NCBI RefSeq assembly: GCF_003688995.1
Contig: NZ_PENI01000010.1
Coordinates: 62,001 to 126,000 of the forward strand
DNA from: Streptomyces shenzhenensis
GTDB lineage: Bacteria; Actinomycetota; Actinomycetes; Streptomycetales; Streptomycetaceae
DNA: 64,000 bases
Reading direction: 5' to 3'
Shown here: piece by piece, positions 45,471-52,928 of the stretch
Position numbering within the stretch: position 1 is the first letter of the stretch
Layout of the letters: each line of letters starts with the position of its first letter
The notes under the pieces: model-generated
What the model saw: the letters and a program-made list of their open reading frames with translations, nothing else
The model's database searches: none
What the model was told of the DNA's origin: nothing
Translations under genes and position numbers: made by a program

Positions 45471-46469
45471 ATGACGACAGGTCGGCTCGGGCAACAGGCC
45501 GCGCCGCCGAACGCGGCCTATGCCGGGCAGGTCGTGCATTTCCCGGATCCGGTCCGGGCGGCACGTCACCCGAGAGGGGTACGGGTCGACGAGCGCGGGT
45601 ATCCCGACTTCTCGTCCTATGCGCGTGCGGCGGCGGAGATCGCGGATCCGCCGGAGGGTTTCGGTGTCGACGAACTGCGGCTGACGGACTATGTGTCGGC
45701 GAACGCGGCGCTGTCGGCGACGGGGCACGAGTTGTGGGACACGGTGCCGGAGGTGGCCACCCCGCACGGCTGGACCTGGCATCACGTGGCGGGTTCGCGG
45801 CGGCTGGAGCTGATTCCGGTCGAGGTGAAGGCGTTGCTGCGGCATCACGGCGGGATCGCCACGGCCCGTGTCGATCAGGGCAAGCGGGGCACGCGGCCGT
45901 TGCAGGAGACGCGTCCGGCGCACTTCGGGCTGCCGAAGTCGGGTGTGGCCGTGACCGAGCAGCAGGTGCAGGGGGTCGAGGAGGATCTGGGGTACCGGCT
46001 GCCGGGCGCGTATCGCTCGTTCCTGAAGGCGGCGGGTGGTTGTGCGCCGGTGGGCACGGCGCTGGACGCCGAGTTGGGTCTGCTGCTGGACCAGCCGTTC
46101 TTCACGGTGCGGGACGAGGCGGCGGTCAATGACCTGGTGTATGTGAACAAGTGCCTGCGTGATCATCTGACCAAGGATTACCTGGGGGTGGCCTTTGTGC
46201 AGGGCGGGCTGCTCGCGGTGAAGGTCAAGGGTGAGCGGACGGGGTCGGTGTGGTTCGGCGCGTACGACGATGCGCGGGACGTGGATCCGGCGGGGCCGCC
46301 GGCGGAGCGGGTGGCGCGGCTGCTGCTGCCGTGCGGTGAGGACTTCGACGTCTTTCTGTCGCGGCTCGCGGGCAGTCCGCCGGAGCTGGAGACGGTGGCG
46401 AACCTGATGGTGGACGGCGGCTTCGCGCGTGCGGTGCCGGTGTCGTCGGCCGGGTCTGCGGGGGAGTGA
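45471..46469 (+). CDS. Fusion of WHH-type HNH/EndoVII nuclease domain and SUKH (SMI1/KNR4) domain
   Basis: A 332-residue fusion. Residues about 25-130 resemble WHH nucleases of the HNH/EndoVII superfamily: TPHGWTWHHV with W103-H104-H105, then LELIP and RHHGG (residues 125-128). The histidine expected after LIP is K120, so activity may be reduced or lost. Residues about 160-325 are a SUKH domain, opening VTEQQVQGVEEDLGYRLPG and continuing YRSFLKAAGG, the classic SMI1/KNR4 start. Toxin-type and immunity-type modules are thus in one chain, without signal peptide. The ATG at 45471 has AGGGGG upstream. The next gene starts 7 bp after its stop. Confidence 0.8.
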   Translation: MTTGRLGQQAAPPNAAYAGQVVHFPDPVRAARHPRGVRVDERGYPDFSSYARAAAEIADPPEGFGVDELRLTDYVSANAALSATGHELWDTVPEVATPHGWTWHHVAGSRRLELIPVEVKALLRHHGGIATARVDQGKRGTRPLQETRPAHFGLPKSGVAVTEQQVQGVEEDLGYRLPGAYRSFLKAAGGCAPVGTALDAELGLLLDQPFFTVRDEAAVNDLVYVNKCLRDHLTKDYLGVAFVQGGLLAVKVKGERTGSVWFGAYDDARDVDPAGPPAERVARLLLPCGEDFDVFLSRLAGSPPELETVANLMVDGGFARAVPVSSAGSAGE

Positions 46470-46476
46470 GCTTTCG

Positions 46477-49185
46477 ATGGTGACGTTCGCGCAGGCGCAG
46501 GAGCGCGCGGAAGAGTGGATCAACGGGGATGTGCCCGGGTACCAGCATCGTGAGGTGCGGGTGCGGGAGTTCGAGCTCGGCTTCGTGGTGTGGGGCGAGG
46601 ACCGGGCGGAGGGGCCGCGTTCGGACGCGGGTGGGCAGCGGCTGGTGATCGCCCGGGACAGTGGCGAGGCCACGCTGTGGCCGGCGTTGCCGGTGGGTGA
46701 GGTGATTCGCCGGTATGAGGAGGAGTACGGCCGTGCGGCGTCCCTCGCCGAGGCGCCGCCGGCGCCCGCGGTACGGGTGGATCTGAATCAGACGTCGTTC
46801 CTGCTGAGTCCCCCGGAGTGGCTTCAGGAGGCGGCCGACAAGCTGGGTATTGCGGACCGGCGGGCGGCGGGTGGTGATGCGCTGCCCGAGACCCAGGCCG
46901 GGGTCCCGGCCGGGCCGCCCGTGCCGGCGGCGCCTTCGGGCGCCGGGAGCGGCGCCGGTCCTGCGTGGCCGGCTGCCGGGGGCGGTGGTGACGGCGGTGC
47001 TGTCCCGGTGTCGCCGGGTGCGCCGGTGGGGGCGACGCCGTGGGCGGGTACGGACACCAACGCGGACGCCGGTGACGACCGTTCGGTGCCGTTGCCCGCG
47101 ACGGTGTTCTCGCCGCCGTTGGGCGACTCGGACGACGACGCCGCTGCGCCGCCCGCGGTCGCGCCGCACGCCGAGACGGCGCTGATGGCGGGCGGCAGTC
47201 AACTGCCGCGTACGGCGGTCACACCGGCCGTCGGCGACCCGAACGCGCCCGGAGCGCAGGGCGGTACGCCGCCGCCGGTGCCGAGTCCGCAGGGCAGCGT
47301 TCCGCCGCCTCCGCCGGGCGCGTTCGGGTCGCCGACGGCCGGCCATCCACAGGGTCCGGCCGCGCCCGGCACCCCGCCGCCTCCCGGCGTACCGCCGTAC
47401 GGCTACCCGCAGGGGTCCGGGGCCGCTGCCGCCGGTCCGGGCGCTGCGCCTCCGGCCGACGCGGGTGACATCGCGGACGCCGCCACGAGCAAGGCCGCGC
47501 CGCCGCCGCGCCGTGGTGGCGGCGTGGGCGTGCCGCCGCCGCCTCCGCCGCCGGGTGCTCCGGGCGCCCCGGGTGTGCGGCCGGGCAGCACGCCGCCGCC
47601 TGCCGGGCCGGGTACGCCGCCCGGTGGGTACGTACGGACGCAGCTGGTGTCGTCGCTCGGCCCGGACGGGCCCGGCGGCAGCGGCCCCGGGGCCCCCGGC
47701 GACCCTGGCGCGCCGAATCCGCCCGGTGGCCCGAAGCCGCCGGGTGCCCCGGGTGACACTCCTCCCGGCAGCGTGCACCACGCGGCGACCGTGCTGGCCG
47801 ACCCGAACCGGATGGCCGGCGGCGGCACGGGCGGGGGCGCCCCGCAGCCGCCCGGAGCCCCGGGTGTCCCGGGTGCGCCTCCCGTTCCCGGTGCTCCGCA
47901 GTCGCCGCCCGTGCATCATGCCGAGACCGTGCTGGCCGGGCCCCCGGTGGGTGGTCCGGGCGTGCCTCTGCCGCCGCCTCAGGGTGCTCCCGGGATGCCT
48001 CCGGGTGCCCCTGGCGCGCCGAATCCGCCGGGTGCGCCTCCCGTTCCCGGTGCTCCGCAGCCGTCGCCCGTGCATCATGCCGAGACCGTGCTGGCCGGGC
48101 CCCCGGTGGGTGGTCCGGGCGCGCCTCCGCCGCCGCCCCAGGGTGCTCCCGGGATGCCCCCGGGCGCCCCGCAGCCGATGCCGCCCGGGTACGGCTATCC
48201 GCAGCAGGCGCAGCCCACGGTCGGCCCGGGATATCAGGCCGTGCTGCGCTACCGCGCGCAGGACGGTTCCGAGCAGCAGCTGATCCGGCGCTCGGCGCCG
48301 GGCACGCCGCACCCGGAGTGGCAGATCTTCCATGAGCTGCGCGCCATGAACGTCCCGCCGGACCAGGTGCTGGAGCTGCACACGGAGCTGGAGTCCTGCG
48401 AACTGCCGGGCGCCTACTGTGCCCGGATGATCCGGGAGCAGTGGCCGCAGGCGCGGATCACGAGCATCGCGCCGTACGGCACGGACCGTGCGAGCCGGCA
48501 GCAGGGCATGCAGCAACTGCTCGCGCACCAAGGCGAGTTGCACCAGGTGGCGGACGGTCCGGCGCGGCCGGCGCCGGTGCGGGCGCCGCTGCCTCCGGTG
48601 CAGGCCGCGCCGCCGGTGCCGCCGGAGGGGGTCGCGCAGGAACTGGCGGCCGCGTTCGGGCCGGGCGTGTTCCACTTCGAGCAGGCCGCGGTGTCCCGGC
48701 AGGGCGTGCCGCCGATCGTCGCGCACACGCTGGTGGTGGCCGGACTGCCGGTGGACCTGGGGCCGTTCTTCTGGGCGCAGGCCCAGCCGGGCCGTCCGGT
48801 GCCGACGCTGGCGGAGCTGGCGCAGGAGCGCGGGGTGCAGCCCGCTTCGGACGCGGGCTCGTACCTGGTGATGGGCACCGACTTCGGCCGGGCGGTCTGC
48901 GTGCAGTACGGGACGGCGAACATCGTCGCCGTGCCGGTCGAGGCGGGTCCCGGCGGGGCGCCGGTGCCGCCGCAGTTCGTGAACACCGGCCTGCTGGAGT
49001 TCGCCCGCTGTCTGGCGCTGCTCGGCCGGATGTGGCGGCTGCGGTACGGCCTGAACCAGGAGCAGGCGGGCCGTTGGACCGTCGACTTCCAGGCTCAGCT
49101 CGCCTCGCTCGACCCGGCGGCGCTCGGTTCGCCGGAGAGCTGGTGGTCGGTGCTGCTGGAGCAGATGTGGGACGGCCTGTTGTAG
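46477..49185 (+). CDS. Multidomain Imm35-like / Pro-Gly linker / deaminase / SUKH-4 protein
   Basis: A 902-residue cytoplasmic protein with four parts. Residues 1-85 look like an Imm35-type immunity domain (GQRLVIARDSGEATLW and a final RRYEEEYG). Residues about 97-120 hold a conserved-looking segment around FLLSPPEWLQEAADKLGI. A linker of some 450 residues is Pro/Gly-rich and repeats HHAETVLAGPP. Residues about 590-690 form a deaminase-type domain: H612-P-E614, then C641 and C648 in CELPGAYC, like XOO_2897-type deaminases. Residues about 718-902 are a SUKH-4 domain (PFFWAQAQPGRPVPTL, LGRMWRLRYG). It is coupled to the WHH/SUKH gene. The domain calls are by pattern; the combination is unusual. 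Confidence 0.78.
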   Translation: MVTFAQAQERAEEWINGDVPGYQHREVRVREFELGFVVWGEDRAEGPRSDAGGQRLVIARDSGEATLWPALPVGEVIRRYEEEYGRAASLAEAPPAPAVRVDLNQTSFLLSPPEWLQEAADKLGIADRRAAGGDALPETQAGVPAGPPVPAAPSGAGSGAGPAWPAAGGGGDGGAVPVSPGAPVGATPWAGTDTNADAGDDRSVPLPATVFSPPLGDSDDDAAAPPAVAPHAETALMAGGSQLPRTAVTPAVGDPNAPGAQGGTPPPVPSPQGSVPPPPPGAFGSPTAGHPQGPAAPGTPPPPGVPPYGYPQGSGAAAAGPGAAPPADAGDIADAATSKAAPPPRRGGGVGVPPPPPPPGAPGAPGVRPGSTPPPAGPGTPPGGYVRTQLVSSLGPDGPGGSGPGAPGDPGAPNPPGGPKPPGAPGDTPPGSVHHAATVLADPNRMAGGGTGGGAPQPPGAPGVPGAPPVPGAPQSPPVHHAETVLAGPPVGGPGVPLPPPQGAPGMPPGAPGAPNPPGAPPVPGAPQPSPVHHAETVLAGPPVGGPGAPPPPPQGAPGMPPGAPQPMPPGYGYPQQAQPTVGPGYQAVLRYRAQDGSEQQLIRRSAPGTPHPEWQIFHELRAMNVPPDQVLELHTELESCELPGAYCARMIREQWPQARITSIAPYGTDRASRQQGMQQLLAHQGELHQVADGPARPAPVRAPLPPVQAAPPVPPEGVAQELAAAFGPGVFHFEQAAVSRQGVPPIVAHTLVVAGLPVDLGPFFWAQAQPGRPVPTLAELAQERGVQPASDAGSYLVMGTDFGRAVCVQYGTANIVAVPVEAGPGGAPVPPQFVNTGLLEFARCLALLGRMWRLRYGLNQEQAGRWTVDFQAQLASLDPAALGSPESWWSVLLEQMWDGLL
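47872..48175 (+). repeat. 159-bp tandem repeat in the linker of the multidomain protein
   Basis: Two nearly identical in-frame units begin at 47872 and 48031, each encoding 53 residues with the PVHHAETVLAGPPVGGPG core. A diverged forerunner with SVHHAATVLADP lies at about 47770-47805. The near identity at third codon positions points to recent duplication or gene conversion. Confidence 0.85.
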
Positions 49186-49207
49186 TCGCGTACGCGTGAG
49201 CCCGTGG

Positions 49208-49246
49208 GGGCCGGGTCCGGTCGAGTGATCGGATCCGGCCCTTTTT
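49208..49246 (+). terminator. Intrinsic terminator after the multidomain gene
   Basis: A 15-bp stem (arms 49208-49222 and 49227-49241, two G-T pairs) with a 4-nt loop is followed at once by TTTTT. It is the clearest intrinsic terminator in the window and ends the WHH/SUKH operon. Confidence 0.85.
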
Positions 49247-49273
49247 GCGTGTCACGGCGCCTTGCGCCCGATT

Positions 49274-49303
49274 CATCATGATGCGCGCGAAATCATCATT
49301 TCG
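49274..49303 (+). promoter_or_regulatory. Paired palindromes upstream of the DivIVA-like gene
   Basis: CATCATGATG (49274-49283) is a perfect palindrome, and CGAAAT-CATC-ATTTCG (49288-49303) a perfect inverted repeat. Both are unusually AT-rich here and lie 30-60 bp before the start at 49332, a place suited to an operator. Confidence 0.4.
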
Positions 49304-49331
49304 TGTGTGTTCGGTGGAGAGGGGTTCCAGG

Positions 49332-50219
49332 ATGAACGGCGTATCGATGGCATCGCAGGGCTTCCTGACCGTCCGGGGGCGCGGCTACCGCCCCGAGCAG
49401 GTGGACGCGTGCACGGCGGCGCTCTCGCGGGAGCGGGACGCCGCGTGGGAGCGGGCCGCGCGGCTGACCGTACTCGCCAAGGACATGGAGGCGGAGGTGG
49501 AGCGGCTGCGCGAGACGGTCGCGGGGCTCGCTCCGCAGACGTACGAGACGCTCGGGGAGCGTGCGTGCTGTGTCTTCCGGTTGGCGCTGGAGGAGGCGGC
49601 GGACCTGCGGGAGTCGGCCCGGTGCGCGACGCGGGAGGAGCTTGCCCGGGCCGAGGAGCATGCGCTCGGCGTGCGCCGGGCGGCCCAGGACGCGGCGGAC
49701 GCCCTGCGCGCGGAGGCCGAGGAACACGCCCGCCGACGGCTTCTCGATGCGCAGGCCGAGGCGGACGACGCACGCGTCGGGGCCCGGCGCGAGGTGAAGG
49801 AGCGGCGGAGCGAGGCCCTCGCCGCGCTGCGGGACGTGCGGCAGCGGACCGCCGGGATGCTCGCCGAGCAGGCCAAGGAGCATGCCGTGCGGTGGGCCGA
49901 GGCGGACCAGGAGGACGTCGAGCTGGCGGCGGCGCGGGAGAGCGGGGACACCGAGGCCGTGGCCCGGGCCGAGGCCGCGGTGGGCGCGGCGCAGCGGGAG
50001 CTCGGGGAGGCGCGGGAGGCGGCGCGGCGGTGCCAGGACGAGGCACACGCGCGTGCCGCCGAGATCGTCGCCGAGGCGCGCGTGCGGGAGGACTGGATCG
50101 CGCGCGAGACCGAGCGGGTGCTGTGTGAGCACAGCGCGGCGTGGGCCGACATGCAGGCGCAGCTGGACCGTGTGCGCAACAGCCTTGCCTCCCTGACCGG
50201 GCGTACCGCCTGGGAGTGA
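49332..50219 (+). CDS. DivIVA-like coiled-coil protein (often annotated as cellulose-binding protein)
   Basis: A 295-residue, almost wholly helical cytoplasmic protein. The N-terminal GFLTVRGRGYRPEQVDACTA resembles the membrane-binding DivIVA start (F, G-Y and V-D positions), and the rest is a long coiled-coil rich in Ala, Arg and Glu, as in streptomycete polarisome and scaffold proteins such as Scy and FilP. Automatic annotation calls such proteins cellulose-binding, for historical reasons only. The ATG at 49332 follows TCCAGG. It stands alone between a terminator and a convergent exporter gene. A cytoskeletal role is inferred. Confidence 0.8.
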   Translation: MNGVSMASQGFLTVRGRGYRPEQVDACTAALSRERDAAWERAARLTVLAKDMEAEVERLRETVAGLAPQTYETLGERACCVFRLALEEAADLRESARCATREELARAEEHALGVRRAAQDAADALRAEAEEHARRRLLDAQAEADDARVGARREVKERRSEALAALRDVRQRTAGMLAEQAKEHAVRWAEADQEDVELAAARESGDTEAVARAEAAVGAAQRELGEAREAARRCQDEAHARAAEIVAEARVREDWIARETERVLCEHSAAWADMQAQLDRVRNSLASLTGRTAWE

Positions 50220-50254
50220 CGCGGCCCGCGCGGTGTTGCGTCCGGCCTCGGGTG

Positions 50255-51748
50255 TCAGTCCTTCAGTACCGGGAAGCGGCGCGGCGCGAGGAGCAGCAGG
50301 GCCAGGAAGGCCAGGGCCGCCGCGCAGGCCGCTCCCAGGTACACCGCGTGCACCGCCTCGGCGATGGCGTGCCGGGTGGACTCCGGGGCGGTGCCGGAGT
50401 CCAGGGAGCGGGTCACCGTGTCCAGGTCGCCCGCGCCGCCCAGCCGGGCGGCCAGCACGCCGTTGGCGATCGCGCCGAACACGGCGGCGCCGGCCGTCTG
50501 GCCGGTCTGGCGGCAGAACAGGACGGAGGCGGTGGCCGTGCCGCGTTCCGCCCAGCCGACGGTCGACTGGACGCCGACGATCAGTGGCAGCTGGAACAGG
50601 CCGAGCGCGGCGCCGAGCAGCAGCATCAGCAGTGTCGGCTGCCACGCCGAGCCCGGGTACGGCAGGAACGGGAACGCGAACAGGATCAGCGTGGCCGTGC
50701 CGATGCCGAGCAGCGCGGTGTCGCGGAAGCCGATGCGCCGGTACACGTGCTGGCTCAGCGCCGCCGACACCGGCCAGCTCAGGGTCCATACGGAGAGCAC
50801 GAATCCGGCGGCCACGGGGGCCAGGCCGAGCACTGACTGCGCGTACATCGGCAGGAACACCGTGGGTGCCACCATCAGCAGGCCGAGCGCGCCCAGCGCG
50901 AGGTTGACCGCCGCGATCGTACGGCGCCGCCACACCCACCCGGGGATGATGGGCTCCGCCGCCCGGCGCTCCACCCACACCACGACCGCGATCAGGGCGA
51001 GGCCCGTGGCGAACAGGGAGAGGGACGGCGCGGACAGCCACGCCCATGCCACTCCGCCCTGCACCAGCGCGGTCAGCAGCGCCCCGCCGCACGCGAACAC
51101 CGCCAGCGCGCCCGCCCAGTCGATGCGCGGGCGTGTGCCCGGCTCGCGCGCGGGCTCGTGGAGATGACAGACGATCAGCCACAGGGCCGCGGCGCCGATG
51201 GGCAGGTTGACCAGGAAGATCCACCGCCAGTCCGCGTAGGTCGCCAGCACGCCGCCGATGCCCGGACCGGCGACCGCCGACACCGCCCACACGGTCGACA
51301 GCTTCGACTGGATCTTCGGGCGTTCCTTCAGCGGGTACAGATCGGCGGCGAGCGTCTGCACGGTGCCCTGCAGCGCCCCGCCGCCCAGGCCCTGTACGAC
51401 GCGGAACGCGATCAGCGCCCCCATGTTCCAGGCGAGCGCGCACAGCAGCGAGCCGAGCAGGAAGACGGCCGCGCCCGCGACCAGGACCGGCTTGCGGCCG
51501 AAGGTGTCGGAGAGCTTGCCGTAGACGGGGAGGGTGACGGTGACGGCGAGCAGATAGCCGGAGAACAGCCAGGAGAAGACGGAGAAGCCACCGAGGTCGC
51601 CGACGATCTGCGGGACGGCCGTGGAGACGACGGTGGAGTCGAGCGCCGCCAGTGCCATCGCGAGCATCAGGGCGGCGACCACCGCGCCCCGGCGGCCCGT
51701 CCCGGCCTGCTGAGCGGCGTCCCGTATCGCGGGTTTCGTGCTGCCCAC
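50255..51748 (-). CDS. MFS drug:H+ antiporter, DHA2 (14-TMS) family
   Basis: A 497-residue polytopic exporter. Motif A appears as GKLSDTFGRKP between helices 2 and 3, motif C-like sequence as AVAGPGIGGVLA in helix 5, and LDSTVVSTAVPQI (motif D1) in helix 1, the DHA2 pattern. Fourteen hydrophobic segments can be counted. The GTG at 51748 with GGGGAGGG upstream is preferred over an ATG at 51808. No TetR or MarR gene is adjacent. It may export toxic compounds; the substrate is unknown. Confidence 0.9.
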   Translation of the reverse strand: MGSTKPAIRDAAQQAGTGRRGAVVAALMLAMALAALDSTVVSTAVPQIVGDLGGFSVFSWLFSGYLLAVTVTLPVYGKLSDTFGRKPVLVAGAAVFLLGSLLCALAWNMGALIAFRVVQGLGGGALQGTVQTLAADLYPLKERPKIQSKLSTVWAVSAVAGPGIGGVLATYADWRWIFLVNLPIGAAALWLIVCHLHEPAREPGTRPRIDWAGALAVFACGGALLTALVQGGVAWAWLSAPSLSLFATGLALIAVVVWVERRAAEPIIPGWVWRRRTIAAVNLALGALGLLMVAPTVFLPMYAQSVLGLAPVAAGFVLSVWTLSWPVSAALSQHVYRRIGFRDTALLGIGTATLILFAFPFLPYPGSAWQPTLLMLLLGAALGLFQLPLIVGVQSTVGWAERGTATASVLFCRQTGQTAGAAVFGAIANGVLAARLGGAGDLDTVTRSLDSGTAPESTRHAIAEAVHAVYLGAACAAALAFLALLLLAPRRFPVLKD

Positions 51749-52139
51749 CGGAGTCCCTCCCCTGATTGGTTTCCCTGTGCATCCATCCGGCCTACGACAG
51801 CTTCCCACTTGACCCTGACGCGGCGGGAGGGTGCAGGCTTCCTTGGCCGGAGGGTGGAGCCGACCCCGAGAAGGGCTCCTCCCGGCGGTGGACGGCCCCT
51901 AGGGGTATCTCCGTACTGAGGCCCGGGGAGGGTTCGTCCCGGCGGAGGACGAGAGCCGCCGCCGTCGTCCTTAACCTGGCTTTATGCCGCTGGGGGGCGG
52001 CGCTCCGCACAGCAGGGGTGGGGTTTTCCCCAGGAGAAGACGGGGCTGTGCACCAGCGCGCGGCACCTTCGCCGGCCACAAGACTCATCGACGTACCGCT
52101 TCGCGCTGCTCGAGCGCACACCGACATAGGAGACTTACC
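51749..52139. other. Divergent intergenic region between the MFS and ABC genes
   Basis: A 391-bp region without a gene. It contains competing inverted repeats around 51934-51971: TCGTCC (51934-51939) with GGACGA (51947-51952), and AGGACGA (51946-51952) with TCGTCCT (51965-51971). They could be an operator for the divergent promoters. No certain -35/-10 pair is seen. Confidence 0.4.
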
Positions 52140-52928
52140 GTGACATCGGCTGTGACCACTCCCAGGCACGGGGGTACTGGAGGGCGTACGGTCGTTGCCG
52201 CGCGGGCGCGGCAGGTCGTCAAGGCGTACGGCTCCGGGGAGACCCGGGTCGTCGCCCTCGACCACGTCGACGTGGACATCGCCCGCGGCCAGTTCACCGC
52301 GATCATGGGCCCCTCGGGGTCCGGCAAGTCCACCCTGATGCACTGCCTCGCCGGCCTCGACACGGTCACCGGCGGGCAGATCTACCTGGACGAGACCGAG
52401 ATCACCGGCCTGAAGGACAAGAAGCTCACCCAACTGCGCCGGGACCGGATCGGGTTCATCTTCCAGGCGTTCAACCTGCTGCCGACGCTGAATGCGATCG
52501 AGAACATCACCCTGCCCATGGACATCGCCGGGCGGAAGCCGGACAAGGCGTGGCTGGACCGGGTCGTGGAGACCGTCGGCCTGGCCGGGCGGCTCAAGCA
52601 CCGGCCCGCCCAGCTCTCCGGCGGTCAGCAGCAACGGGTCGCCGTGGCCCGCGCGCTGGCGGCCCGCCCCGAGATCATCTTCGGTGACGAGCCGACCGGA
52701 AACCTCGACTCCCGGGCGGGCGCCGAGATCCTGGGCTTCCTGCGCCGGTCGGTCGACGACCTCGGCCAGACCATCGTGATGGTCACCCACGACCCGGTGG
52801 CCGCCTCGTACGCGGACCGGGCGCTCTACCTCGCCGACGGCCGCATCGTCGACGAGATGCACCAGCCGACCGCCGAGCAGGTCCTCGACCGGATGAAGGA
52901 CTTCGACGCCCGGGGGCGCACGTCATGA
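52140..52928 (+). CDS. ABC transporter ATPase, MacB/LolD type
   Basis: A 262-residue ATPase with Walker A GPSGSGKST, the Q-loop in FIFQAFNLLPTL, signature LSGGQQQRVA, Walker B IIFGDEPTGNLDS and H-loop VTHD. GDEPTGNLDS is characteristic of the MacB/LolD group, which drives extracytoplasmic FtsX-like permeases rather than transport through a membrane channel. The GTG start has AGGAGA upstream; the frame remains open earlier without homology. The stop overlaps the permease start (ATGA). Confidence 0.93.
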   Translation: MTSAVTTPRHGGTGGRTVVAARARQVVKAYGSGETRVVALDHVDVDIARGQFTAIMGPSGSGKSTLMHCLAGLDTVTGGQIYLDETEITGLKDKKLTQLRRDRIGFIFQAFNLLPTLNAIENITLPMDIAGRKPDKAWLDRVVETVGLAGRLKHRPAQLSGGQQQRVAVARALAARPEIIFGDEPTGNLDSRAGAEILGFLRRSVDDLGQTIVMVTHDPVAASYADRALYLADGRIVDEMHQPTAEQVLDRMKDFDARGRTS

